A stretch of DNA of 64,000 nt from Sweltsa coloradensis. Lineage: Eukaryota > Arthropoda > Insecta > Plecoptera > Chloroperlidae. A program made the position numbers and the translations under genes. Each line of letters opens with the position of its first letter. Within the stretch, counting starts at the first letter, position 1. A model generated the notes under the pieces. It was not told where the DNA came from. It worked only from the letters and a program-made list of their open reading frames with translations, and made no database searches. Positions 1 to 10,879 of this stretch are shown in pieces. Location: assembly GCA_024449915.1 (NCBI GenBank), contig JAMZAV010003140.1:27555-91554 (forward strand), in the 5' to 3' direction.

Positions 1-1371
1 CAATTTTTAAAATTCCTCGGAATTTTCCATGTTTTCCTTCAAAGAGAGATGGGTGTTCTAGCCTAGAATCCGATTAGCACGAGCTTTACAATTAGATCGA
101 ACCACTCTATAACAATACGAACGTGACCCAGAAACTTCGTGCAGCAAACATTAGCTCCTTTATGTCCCGTCATTCAGGGCATGATATGATAAGGTTACTC
201 TCAGTGTTCTTATCAGAATGATCCATTGTAGCATGTGTGAGTGTAAAACCTTTTACTCCCAAAGTTATCCAGACAATATAAATATTAAACGTGTATTTAG
301 ATTAAAGATTGAAATGATTTCTGCTTTTTTGCTAAATTGTTAAAAACCATTCCTATTTCTCTCCCGTAGGTGTAGTTGATTAAATGGAAATCAACTCAGA
401 AACTAAAAAAATGCATCCACCCTGCTAAATTCGATTTCTTTAATTCAGGATCGATTTTCATTTAAACCATTCCTAGTTCAAGCATTGTGTTCGCTATTTT
501 TTACAAGAGAACCATAATATATGATAGAAAGTGTCTGTGACGAAGTTGTGGAAGATTACGGAAGATAAAAATTGAATGAACACCGCTTAAAACGATTCGT
601 CACTTTTAAATTTTTAATACACTGTTTAGTTTATTAACTTTAGAATTAAAAATAAGTTTTATTAATCGCAACATGAAAAAAACTTTCCTCTTACACACAG
701 GTTTCATTTGTGTTAGCTTCATTATTTTACAGGTGAGAAGTTTCCCAACTGTGCCCGTATTGGACATCCATAATAATAAAATGTTTATTGGACCCTTCAT
801 TTACCTTGTAAATGCACGAATATGGTAACCATTCTAACGAATATTAAACATGGCATAGTCTCATACACGCCAATATGTCCGCCACCCTATAACTAAATAT
901 AATGATGATGATAATAATAATAACAAACTCGTTTACAACGAGGTCGGTTTGAGTGGTGTTCTTTACACCGATATGAAGTAAAAAAAAAAATTTGCCAAAA
1001 ATTAAAATATTAAACGTTTCATATCAAAATTCGAAAAAAAAAATAGACAACGCAGCTTAAAACCCAATTGCACAATTAACTTATTGATTGGAATTTAACA
1101 AAAAATAATTGTGCCTTTTGTAAAGAAAAAAATACTTAACGTGACTTTTAATTTGTTGGCAGACTGTTCTGAATGTAGGAAATAGTGTCATATTTTATGT
1201 ATTTATTTAATTATTAAAATTTAATAAAATATGATGGATACCAACTGAAATCCAGCCCAGTCCAGTTCATGGGTAGGTATTCCTCAACTCAATGCACAAT
1301 GCTCAACACAAATGATTAGAGGATCCACTTTTTTATATTTAATTTATTAATTAATTGCAATTTATAACATT
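1..1371. other. AT-rich intergenic DNA
   Basis: No exon, tRNA or recognisable element is visible. All open frames are short and of low complexity. A short (ATA)n tract lies near 901-925. Confidence 0.55.
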
Positions 1372-1567
1372 TTTGAATTTGTTACCAAAATTGTTGTTGT
1401 AATATTACTATTTCAAATATTTACTTTTAACTGTAGTTCATTGTTGTATCTGCATCTACGTATTATAGATTTATTTAGTTGTCCTCCTTTGCCATCGATT
1501 TTTTTAACTGAATAGGATAGACGCTAAATAAATAAATTAATAAATAAATAAATAAACAAATAAAATA
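1372..1567 (+). mobile_element. LINE-like 3' tail, family J
   Basis: This segment matches 57990-58195 closely: TTGTTACCAAAATT, then a TTGTCCTC block, then ACTGAATAGGATAGACG and a TAAA-rich tail. A shared 3' end with a short A-rich simple repeat is typical of 5'-truncated non-LTR retrotransposons. No reverse transcriptase is encoded here, so the autonomous family is unknown. Confidence 0.5.
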
Positions 1568-2934
1568 AAATGGCGATTCGATTTAAAAGTTATAAAAAGT
1601 TTTTATATCATTGATAAAATGCCTAGATAAATTTGGATCAAAAGACGGGTGAGATATTATGGTATCATAAAATAAATGTAGAAGTTTCATTAGCACTGTC
1701 GAGACAGCGATTTTCAAACTTCCATGCAATCTACTTACTTTCCTGTTTTCATTTCTCACTGCGTTTCAGCAAATGTCAGGCAGAAGTGCCAAGCAGCACC
1801 CACTTAAATACAGCGAACTGTTTACATCAACGATGTGAAAAGGAAATGTGTTGACTTGCGACTCGACTTCTCTGCCAAGAAATAATGTGACCATTTTTCC
1901 TTTGCCCTTCAACGCAGTATTATTATTAGAGCCATATTTTGCTGTTACAATAATTGTTCGGAACAATTATTGTTCCAAACTAGATTTATCGGAGGTGAAT
2001 GGTTGCCAACTAGAGGTAATGTCTTTCAAATATCTATTGCTGGTTGTCATTAATAACTCATTCGGCATCTTTAAATTAAGTTTTAATAGTCAACGTTATA
2101 GTCTGGCGTGGGTGTGAAACAATTGTGCATTTTGGTATAGAGGTCCAAATTTTGTATGCGTGTACAACACACCCACTTGTCATATTTAGACCGGGAGTAC
2201 ATTCGTTTCTCAATCCATTTACTTATGTCGTCCATCTTTAAAACTGGCGTCTAGGGTAATAAGACACACATTTCGACGGAATCTTGGCATGTGGCACAAT
2301 TTTTTCCATTACATTGACCATGGGGAACTCAAATATGGCATCAGAATTAGTATTTTGTTTATTTCGATGTCGTAAATTGAAAATGTTACGCATTTTAAGT
2401 CAATTTTGTTACGAAATATAACTTTTTCCAACGATAGCTTATAGTTATTGACTATTATAAAAAGTACGTATTTTTGGCAGGATATTGAATTCTGTCTCAA
2501 ATAACCAAACAAATATTACTGTATAATTTTCAAGGCAAGACATAATCAAGACCACTGGTTAGGTTGGGGGGTTTGTGGGGTGCGTGATGGAAGCAATAAT
2601 CGATAGAATGAGGGGGTTGTAGAAAAGAAAGAGTTGTACCAACAAATATACATACCTAAATACGAAAGTTAGCCTCACAGAACCGTAATAATCGCTTTTG
2701 TTTCACTATTTGACCTATATTATTAAAGGGACTTCCGACCTAAATTACTATATTGCAGAACTTCCCAAAAATGTATCGTACGTGACTACTTGATTTACAA
2801 CAGATATCATCTATAGAGTGTGAATTAGGGAAGCAGAATGTGTTTTGACATAGTTAGTTAAAAATATTACATGTCGTTCGTTGTATTAGCAATTGTAATG
2901 TCAAGTAATTAGTAGTAATCAAACACATGATTTT
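1568..2934. other. intergenic DNA with one short palindrome
   Basis: No gene is supported. A 25-bp perfect inverted repeat (CAATAATTGTTC around a single G) lies at 1948-1972. The overlapping open frames at 1633-2117 look random in composition. Confidence 0.5.
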
Positions 2935-3045
2935 CGTAACGGAACGAAACGGATCGGGAAACGTACACTCCCGTATATGGAAATCAATCCAGAAATTACA
3001 AAATCCACCCCAATGAAGTATCGAACCCCTGTCTGGAATCAATAA
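2935..3045 (-). mobile_element. SINE fragment, type G
   Basis: The reverse strand reads a B-box-like GGTTCGATA, then GGATTTTGTAATTTCTGGAT, then a gatttcc/gggagtgt block. The same order occurs at 3244-3384 and 3540-3602. It is a tRNA-derived SINE head plus body, truncated at its 3' side. Confidence 0.5.
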
Positions 3046-3243
3046 AATAATCATTTAAATCATAAAATCAAAATTATACCTACGGGAGTGTTTCCCGATT
3101 AATGAAATTGGGAAATAAACCCCTTGATCATACCTGCGTTATAAATTCGTGTTTAGATGGTCAGTTCAAAGGCAGCAGAATCGTTGCAGTACTGTTCCAA
3201 TCTGTTCACCTCTTCAATGCACCGACAATCCAGATGTTATGAA

Positions 3244-3384
3244 GTTAACCGTCTCGGTAGCTTAGGGGTAAAGCACTCGACCGGCAATTGGGAGACCGAG
3301 GTTCGATAGCCCACTGAGATGGATTTTGTAATTTCTGGATTGATTTCCATAAAATCAAACACACCTTCGTGAGTGTATCCCGAA
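3244..3384 (+). mobile_element. tRNA-derived SINE, type G
   Basis: The head has A-box-like TAGCTTAGGGG and B-box-like GGTTCGAT at the spacing of a tRNA gene. It is followed by the type G body (GGATTTTGTAATTTCTGGAT) also seen at 2935-3045 and 3540-3602. Such heads give RNA polymerase III internal promoters. Confidence 0.6.
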
Positions 3385-3530
3385 TTAATTGTGCCTCGTT
3401 GCTAGGACGGCTCCAAAGTCACCGTTTACAAATTCATAAGTAAATAAAAGTAAAAGTTACAAAACTTCTGCCAAACCCGGGTCTCCCACATTCCAGGTAG
3501 GCGCCTAAGACGATAACCTTTTTGGATACA
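3385..3530 (-). mobile_element. SINE fragment with the S central module
   Basis: The sequence GTGCCTCGTTGCTAGGACGG then CTCCAAAGTCACCGTTTAC is the reverse complement of the central module of SINE type S (33226-33580, 60312-60733). It is joined on the reverse strand to a different tRNA-like head (GGGAGACCCGGGTTTGGC). The element abuts the type G copy at 3244-3384. Confidence 0.45.
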
Positions 3531-3539
3531 TATTATTAT

Positions 3540-3602
3540 GATTGTATGTGGGAGACTCGGGTTCGAACCCCGTTCGGGATGGATTTTGTAATTTCTGGAT
3601 TG
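3540..3602 (+). mobile_element. SINE fragment, type G
   Basis: A short tRNA-like half with a perfect B box (GGTTCGAACCC) is followed by the first 20 bases of the type G body, then the match stops. Confidence 0.5.
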
Positions 3603-4039
3603 TTACAATAGTTTTAAAAATGTATGGGTCACATATTTTTATTTTAAAAGGGATGATATGTCTGGGATTTCCAAGACGAAACAAACCTTATTCACAACAT
3701 ACAACACTGCCCGTGGATCTGGGATCCGGCCATGTATCGTGTAGCATGTAAATGGCAAAAATTAAAAAATCTTATTTCTTCGAAATGTAAAAAAAAATGT
3801 TATCTACTAAATATAATACCAGCTGTTTCAGTGCCGCCATTTTAGTCACTTAACCCACAGCGCCTGCCGATGGTGGTTGCCATATTGGTCGACATATTTC
3901 GAGAAGCAGCAATTACTGCGAAAAAATCGATCAGATCCTTCATTCAATATAACGCTCAAAGCGGCCACGTTCATATGTACAGCCACAGATAGCGCATGCT
4001 GTCTCATTATTCATTCCTCCTTGTTATGTGTGTTACGCG
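3603..4039. other. intergenic DNA
   Basis: No gene or repeat is recognised here. GC content rises toward the promoter-like stretch that follows. Confidence 0.5.
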
Positions 4040-4426
4040 AAGTTACATGTCACAACGCTGCATGACGTCACCGACCGGCCTTGTATATCTGCATCAGTTC
4101 TCGTTGTCGTTACAGCTATAGCTATAATCACGTTTCCTGCGCGTGCACGTACTTCCAGGCTGCGTCTGCCAGTGTGCAAGAGTTGATTTGATACATAAAC
4201 GGTACAACCAGCCACAGTACTAGTATTACAGATTCTTGTTACAGTAGTTAGCAAGTGGCTGTATGGTTATACCATCTGTAGTTGGACTTGTGGTTTTATA
4301 TTCTGAACGTTAGAGTGTAGTGAACACCGTCGAGTAGTCGCAACTTGTTCCATTAGGCCACTGTTGCACCCAACACGAGCGAGACTGCGAGACCATTCTC
4401 ATTGTTGAAGCGGCGAGAAGAGACCG
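4040..4426 (+). promoter_or_regulatory. candidate promoter and untranslated first exon
   Basis: This segment is clearly less AT-rich than its surroundings. It contains a full CRE-type palindrome TGACGTCA at 4063-4070 and several CpG dinucleotides. It ends in a good splice donor, AGACCG followed by GTAAGA at 4427. No long open frame is present, so it would be a noncoding first exon. The nearest downstream + strand acceptor with an obvious coding exon is at 12494-12495, directly before the RCC1/SIAH start codon. Linking the two is inference; a spliced transcript would settle it. Confidence 0.3.
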
Positions 4427-4587
4427 GTAAGACTAGATTTGATATTTTGTATCAATAATCTTCACAAAAACACAAGTTTAAAACTTACATACAAGTGATG
4501 TAAAAAAGTTTTTGGCCGCTCTCAAATGAGCAAAGTGTTTTTATTTGAAAATTCTGCATTTCTTACTATAACCAAAGCCAGTGTTGG

Positions 4588-5393
4588 TGGATGAGCGTAG
4601 CGAATGAATCGAAGATTCCCTTTCACTACACTGGAGAAAAAAATCCGGAATGTTTTTTTTTTCTTTCTTTCTTTCTGTTTGTATTATTGTGTGTCTTTTA
4701 GCACGATTCCGGCTAAACCGATACTCTAATTGCGATAAAATTTTATGGAGGCCTTTGAAATCTCTGAACCAAGAACTGCCACGTTTTTGAGCGCAATCGA
4801 AAATTTATTTCTCATGAAAATCGCAATTTTACTATTTTTTTTTCGATTTTTACAAAAATTCTTCGACTTATAACACCTTCATGCTTTATCCGAATTTAAT
4901 GATTTTTTCACCGTACCTTTATTTTATGAATTTATATATTCGTGTTAAATTTGAGCGCAATAAAAAAAATATTTCTCATGAAAATTGCAATTTTACGATT
5001 TTTTTATTTTTTTAAATCTTGCTTCGAATTATAACACCTACATGCTTTATCCGATTGTGATGATTTTTTCACAGAACCTTAATTTTATGAATTTATATAT
5101 TCGTGTGACGTTTGAGCGCATTTCAAAAAATATTTTTTTATGAAAATCGCAATTTTATGTTTTTTAATTTTTTATTTTACATTTCTTTGACTTATTACAC
5201 CTGCATGCTTTATCCGATTGTTACAATTTTTACACAGAACCTTCATTTAATTAAATTAATATACTGGTGTGAAATTTGAGCGCAATTGAAAAATAATTTT
5301 TCATGAAAATCGTAAATTTACGCTTTTTTTCGTATAAAAAATATTACGCTCATCCAACAACGCGCCTGGAAAAGCGTTTGCGAAGCTTCCTAG
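4588..5393 (+). mobile_element. Helentron-like non-autonomous element A1
   Basis: Subfamily A copy. It starts TGGATGAGCGTAGCGA and contains the landmark ACTACACTGGAGAAAAAAAT. The centre holds about three tandem units of roughly 165 bp (each with CATGCTTTATCCGA and a downstream TCACAGAACCTT). The 3' end carries CTCATCCAA, the inverted copy of the 5' end, then a hairpin with AACGC/GCGTT stems, then CCTAG. No transposase or Rep/helicase is encoded, so it depends on an autonomous partner. Confidence 0.75.
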
Positions 5394-5402
5394 TAATATA
5401 AT

Positions 5403-6179
5403 TGGATGAGCGAAGCGAAGACTTCAATTTCACTGACCCCCAAAAAAATTTAGCTCAGGTGTTTTTTTTTGTTTTTGTTTTTTTGTTTTTTTGTTTTTCT
5501 GTCTGTTTGTTTGCTCGATTCCGGGCAAACGGCTTATGCGATCTTGATGAAAATTGTAGGGGACCTTCGTTTTCTCTGAACTTAGAGGTGTATTGTTTTT
5601 GGGTACAATCGAAGAAATATTTCTCATGAATATCGTACTTTTACGATTTTTTTCGATTTTTAGTGCGATATTTTCGTGACATTTTGGACGATTCTGACCA
5701 AACGGGTAAGGCTACAACGTTCACATGTCACATTGACATTAAGGTTATGGTGATGTAGTACATTTTGAAAGAAAAAGTTGAAATAGTGAGCCAGAATCCA
5801 TAGAAATAAAGGTTATAATATAAGTTTTTCAATTTTTAGTGCGATATTTTCGTCACACTTGGGCCGATTCTGACCAAACGGGTGGGGCTACAACGTTCAG
5901 ATTTCATATGGACATTAAGTTTACGGTGATGTAGTACCTTCTGAAAGAAAAAGTTGAAAAAGTTAGCCAGAATCCACAGAAATAAAGGTTTAATTATGAG
6001 TTTTTTTTGGGTTTATAATACCAATTAACAAGTAACAATAGAAACTTGACAACAATCACCTTCAATGCATCCAAAAAGCACTTGCAAAGGAAAAGTGCAA
6101 ACAAACGCAAAAAACGCAAACAAAAAACTTACAAAAAACGCTCATTCATCAACGCGGCGGGACTTTAGCGTTTTCCTAG
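5403..6179 (+). mobile_element. Helentron-like non-autonomous element B1
   Basis: Subfamily B copy, beginning only 9 bp after A1. The 5' end is TGGATGAGCGAAGCGAAG preceded by T. The landmark is TTCAATTTCACTGACCCCC and a T-rich run follows. Two tandem central units each contain GTGCGATATTTTCGT, GATTCTGACCAAACGGGT and AGCCAGAATCCA. The 3' end is an AACGC/GCGTT hairpin and CCTAG followed by T. It is the mirror partner of B2. Confidence 0.78.
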
Positions 6180-6430
6180 TATTAGTTACACTTATAGTCA
6201 ACATATTTTGTATACCACTGCCTTGAGAAGCTGAAAGTTCATTTTATTTACAGGCGTGGATGTACATAAGTTTATGTCATTCTATGCAGTATTATAGTAC
6301 GACTTTCATCCTCGCAAGCTGCTCTCCAGTCTCCAAGCATAATTTGCACAATACATGCAAGTATAAAGTCGTCCTTGAATTCGATAACTTCCGCGTTCAC
6401 TTCAAACTATTACCAACTATTTCATACACA

Positions 6431-7205
6431 CTAGGAAAACGCTAAAGTCCCGCCGCGTTGATGGATGAGCGTTTTTTGTAAGTTTTTTGTTTGCGTTTTT
6501 TGCGTTTGTTTGCACTTTTCCTTTGCAAGTGCTTTTTGAATGCATTGAAGGTGATTGTTGTCAAGTTTCTATTGTTTCTTGTTAATTGGTATTATAAACC
6601 CCAAAAAACTCATATTTTAACCTTTATTTCTGTGGATTCTGGCTAACTTTTTCAACTTTTTCTTTCAAAAGGTACTACATCACCGTAAACTTAATGTCCA
6701 TATGAAATCTGAACGTTGTAGCCCCACCCGTTTGGTCAGAATCGGCCCAAGTGTGACGAAAATATCGCACTAAAAATTAAAAAACTTATATTATAACCTT
6801 TATTTCTATGGATTCTGGCTAACTATTTCCACTTTTTCTTTCAAAATGTACTACATCACCATAATTTTAATGTCAACGTGACATGTCAACGTTGTAGCTC
6901 TAACCGTTTGGTCAGAATCGGCCAAAATGTCACGAAAATATCGCACTAAAAATCGAAAAAAATCGTAAAAGTACGATATTCATGAGAAATATTTCTTCGA
7001 TTGTACCCAAAAACAATACACTTCTAAGTTCAGAGAAAACGAAGGTCCCCTACAATTTTCATCAAGATCGCATAAGCCGTTTGCCCGGAATCGAGCGAAC
7101 AAACAGACAGAAAAACAAAAAAACAAAAACAAAAACAAAAAAAAAACACCCGAGCTAAATTTTTTTGGGGGTCAGTGAAATTGAAGTCTTCGCTTCGCTC
7201 ATCCA
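6431..7205 (-). mobile_element. Helentron-like non-autonomous element B2
   Basis: A reverse-oriented subfamily B copy, entered on the + strand at CTAGGAAAACGC and left at GCTCATCCA followed by A. It has the same two central units as B1. Near its 3' end it shares with B1 a GCAAACAAACGC-type run that B3, B4, B5 and B6 lack. The two therefore form a large inverted repeat around a 251-bp spacer (6180-6430). Confidence 0.78.
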
Positions 7206-7210
7206 ACAAG

Positions 7211-8146
7211 CAGGCACGTAGGAATGTTTTGAAAGTTGGGGGGGTGGGGGTCAAAATCCATCAGCAGGTTTTGAGGGCGGCAGCTGGGGTCTGGGGAGAC
7301 AGTTATTTGTCATGTTTTTACTGCACTCGGAGTCTGTAAACGATGTTTTACAGCAACTATCTGCGAAATAAAAACTCAAATTAACGTAAAGTGGCCCATT
7401 TTAGTAAATTTCAACCTAATTTTTTATGTAATAACGAAGAACACAGAATACACGGGAACGCTGAGCTTGGCCCAACTCAAATGCGCGCAAACAGGTGTTG
7501 ATGATTTCTGCTGAACGGTTGGTAATATCATTACCAAATTTTGAATGGATGTTAATAAAGAACTTTTATATTGATATCCGTAATTGGTTGCACAAAATAA
7601 GCCTTAAAGATCCATTGCGAGACATAATCCAAAACGTGAAAAAATGGGAAATCCAAAACATGGATTACAATTCTGGAAATTCCCACCAAACCGTTTATCT
7701 TACGATAAAACCAAATTGACCTGTCCGTTCACATGGATTTATACGTTGTTATCCATTATGCAAATATGAGTTAAAAAAATCTGTACACTTGGAAAAAATT
7801 CCCAAATTTGACCAAAATTGAGTAAATTTTGGTGATTTCAATAAATTTTAATTCAAAATCAATGAATTAATTTATGGATAACATAGATATATTCTTTATA
7901 AAAGTTAGTGTGGAATTTGAAAATGGTGTTATAAACCGTTTACCCGAAAAAGCCAGAAAGCTGAGCGCCTAAACTCGCCTCCGTTCTAGCCTTCTAGCCA
8001 CAATCTACCGGCTGTAATGATAACTTATACAGTTGAGGTGTACTTGTCAAATAAAGATCTTTTGATGGGAGTGCCAGCGTGAAAAGTGGGGTGTTAGAGT
8101 AAAAATGGGGGGGTCAATTCCCCCCCCCCCCTTTCCTACGCGCCTG
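7211..8146. mobile_element. candidate hAT-type non-autonomous element
   Basis: The left end is CAGGCACGTAGGAA and the right end is its inverted counterpart (CAGGCGCGTAGGAA on the other strand). Both are followed inward by G- or C-rich runs, as in many hAT MITEs. Flanking 8-mers CCAACAAG and CAATAAAG match imperfectly; the left one overlaps the edge of B2. A family E element (7460-7997) is nested inside. Confidence 0.4.
7460..7997 (+). mobile_element. MITE family E, copy 1
   Basis: Colinear over about 530 bp with the reverse complement of 40124-40681. Shared blocks include ACAGGTGTTGATGATTTCTG, CATTGCGAGACATAA, AACATGGATTA and CGCCTCCGTTCTAGCC. The terminal inverted repeat is eroded, keeping only ACGCTGAGCTTGG on the left. 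Nothing is encoded; the open frame at 7495-7719 lies wholly in repeat sequence. Confidence 0.6.
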
Positions 8147-8573
8147 CAATAAAGTAAACACATGTGAACACAAGTTTAGAATGTCGTATTGTCACATTGT
8201 TTGGGAGGTGTGAGGGCATTCATGGGGGTGAAGATGATGCCTCTCTTGCACAGCAGACAGCACCCCCCCCCCCATGAAACCCTACCTAGGCTCTGCCCCT
8301 GGCTTCCGTCTCATTCACTATGCCCATGGCACAGATAGCTACGTGAAAACAACTCTATTTTGTTTAGACAATGTTTTCCCGCACGATACCGTCTTCTCGA
8401 TAATTAACATTTTTAGTCATGTCGAACACTTCATATTTATGTAGGCCTATGTGAAATATTCACAAGCATTCTCATTTTGACACTTCGAGAAGGCAATTTC
8501 TACAGCAAAAAAATGAAACTTCGGCAACTTTTTTCATCAGTGTGAAATGCAAGAAGTGACGTAGTGCCGCAGC
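8147..8573. other. intergenic DNA with a possible solo hAT end
   Basis: A C-rich run followed by TACCTAGGCTCTGCCCCTGG at about 8262-8301 resembles the outer end of a hAT element, but I see no partner end. Nothing else is recognised. Confidence 0.35.
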
Positions 8574-8939
8574 CAGTGGCGTAACTCCAGGGTGAAGAGG
8601 GACGAACGCCTACCTCCCCCAATTTGACCAGAGGGGGCAACATTTTTGTTTGACATTTAATGTCAAACAAAACCTAATTTAGGTACAGGGCGCACAGTTC
8701 CGGACTAGCATTAAAGCTGGAGGTTTTCTCCCAGCTCCCCCCAACCCCCCCAACCCCGGTAGACAATCATCATGTACTTTACTTAGCCTACCCATAAATT
8801 ATTTGAGGATGGTATCACTGACTATACCCTCATACCCCTTTTACTAGTCACTATAGTCACACCTATCACTAGACCATTGATCTTGTGAGGTAACAAAAAT
8901 TCCCGACCCCAAAAAATTAAAGGGTTATTTACGCCACTG
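8574..8939. mobile_element. hAT MITE with 8-bp target duplication
   Basis: The ends are CAGTGGCGTAA and its inverted match TTACGCCACTG. The element is bracketed by an identical 8-bp target-site duplication GCCGCAGC at 8566-8573 and 8940-8947. At 366 bp it encodes nothing. A near-perfect palindrome (TTTTGTTTGACAT arms) lies around 8644-8674. Confidence 0.85.
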
Positions 8940-8947
8940 GCCGCAGC

Positions 8948-10037
8948 CTCCTGAATGGTCACCGCATCGTCGCAGACCTTGCCGCCTCCATGGCAACCAT
9001 AAACAATAACTTTTTAACTGTCCACTGCATTTGTAAATAAATTTATAATTAAATTTTATTAGGCTAAATTTTTGAACATTTATTTTAAATTTGTAGAACT
9101 CGATTAAGAAAGCACATTTTTAACCTCACACGCTCTTAAGTCTAAAAGCTTCATCCTTATAAAATCATGAAGCTAGCTTGTGACCTCGAAGGCCTCAAGG
9201 CACAGATGACCTGTGTACTGCAGTAATTCATGTAGAGCTAGGCGCGTCTCTTTTTCGAGTGGGGGGGGGGGGGGGGAAGAAGAGCTTTTTTTTGCTTTGG
9301 CATGCTTGACATAACTAGTCACAAGTCAACATACCTTAGTATACTGGCTGCAAATAGCAACAGCGAATTGGTTGTTGGGTGGGGGATGGGGATTCCCTTA
9401 TTCCCCCACATTTTTGCATCCTGAGTAGAGCGTGTTGTATAAGTCCAAATATATTTGTTTTGAGAGTACCACCCAGTGTTGCAAATGATTGGCATTGGAA
9501 CATTTTTATACACTCGTTGCTAGGTTCACTAAAAAGTCTTCTTTTGCGTATAATACGCTAATATAGCAAGTCCATTTAAGAAGATATAAACATTCTGCAT
9601 GATGTGGAAATCGAACCTCGGACTCAGACCAATGTAAGCTTCGATTGAACTATTTGTTATTAATGTTTCAACTTAGGAACAGCAGGGTCTACGCGTGAAT
9701 GCTGGACCACAACTCTTCTTAGATCGAGGAACTGTTTTACGTCTGCGAGACGTGCGCCCTATTGCCCAGGCTGCGACCGTCAATAAAATATAATCTTCAT
9801 CTGAGATTGAGGTGAGTTAAGTTTCACAAATATTGTTATTTCAAATTCAAGCGCAATGTAAACCACAACAGTCAATCCGAATAGAATGAATTCGGTATAT
9901 CTTCTTGATATACGTCAGATTTAACTCAGATCGGATTGAAGTCAATCCACAATCCAAAGTAGATTGACTTTAGTGATGCGGTTTGAAATTACTTGAATAC
10001 AGATGCATATCAACACTGCCAATGCCAATGATGTAAC
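8948..10037. other. intergenic DNA
   Basis: No gene is supported. A G homopolymer lies at about 9260-9276. A B-box-like AATCGAACCTCGG at about 9609 hints at an eroded tRNA-derived head on the - strand. Confidence 0.45.
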
Positions 10038-10073
10038 CGTTGAGTGACTAATATATATATTAGTCACTCAACG
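10038..10073. repeat. 36-bp perfect palindrome flanked by direct repeats
   Basis: The arms CGTTGAGTGACTA surround a central (AT)5 and are perfectly self-complementary. The palindrome is flanked by GATGTAAC on both sides (10030-10037 and 10073-10080, sharing one G with the palindrome end). This resembles a tiny insertion with a target duplication. Confidence 0.7.
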
Positions 10074-10234
10074 ATGTAACCTTTGTGTTTATACCTAGGT
10101 CGGGGTGGAGAAGGGGGGGGAGGGAGTAATCCAAAAATGCAATGGTCTGCACGACTGTTGAAGGCGTATGTGGGTACAGTCATGATTTATCCAAAAATAA
10201 TTTGTGGGTATAGGCTCTTTCTCGTGGCAAGAAC

Positions 10235-10870
10235 TTATAGTAAGATCTTTCCAAGAATTTATCAAGAACTTATAGTTTGAAATAAGATCTTGTTAAGATC
10301 TGAACAAGATCTTGTGAAGATCTTGTAAGATTTTAAACTTAACAGCCACGCTGGTGTTAAAATTCTTGAACCTCGTCAAACAACATCGACTAGAACACCG
10401 AAGTTATGCAAACTCGGGCGTGGTCGGGGGTAGAGTGGGTGACCGCTCTGCGTTGAAACTCACATATATCGCTGGTTAGAGCAGATGTAGGGTTTGAGAG
10501 CTGGTGTAACGGCTTCGTTCTCCTCGACGTCTGCTCAGCAGTCCGGGTTAGTGGAGGAACCTCGACTGTCAAGGTTACACCGTCCTTTCGGATGGGACGT
10601 TAGCCGTTGGTCCCCTTGGTATTTTTCGAAAGGAGAAGGCTACGTGCCCGTACCGGGTTTCCCCTCCACCCTTCTGTTCATAATTCAACCTCATCTTTCA
10701 CCACTCATCGTCTCGAATAGCCAAAGTTCTTAAGCAATATCCAATCAATCCAATCAAGTACTGCAAGTAGATCAACAAGTCCTTGGCAAGATCTTGTATT
10801 ATTCCTGACTAGAATAATACAAGAATTTATATTACAATGATGCTAAGATCTTGCAAGGACTTGGCAAAAT
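10235..10870. repeat. cluster of AAGATCTTG palindromic motifs
   Basis: The motif AAGATCTTG or close variants recurs at 10235-10345 and again at 10780-10860. The second cluster contains a hairpin with 13-bp perfect arms TCTTGTATTATTC around a 7-base loop. The GC-richer stretch between them (10390-10670), with CCTTTCGGATGGGACGTTAG, looks like another dispersed repeat, but I see no second copy in this window. Confidence 0.4.
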
Positions 10871-10879
10871 TTTTCAGCA

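Noticed and set aside
5402..5629. 75-codon frame starting DERSEDFNF
   Set aside because: It is the 5' end of element B1; the same peptide appears at the other B copies because of the repeat.
4588..7205. Canonical Helitron (TC at 5' end, A-T target)
   Set aside because: The 3' hairpin and CTAG fit, but the 5' ends are TGGATGAG, the target is T-T, and inverted repeats are present, which fits Helentron/HINE better.
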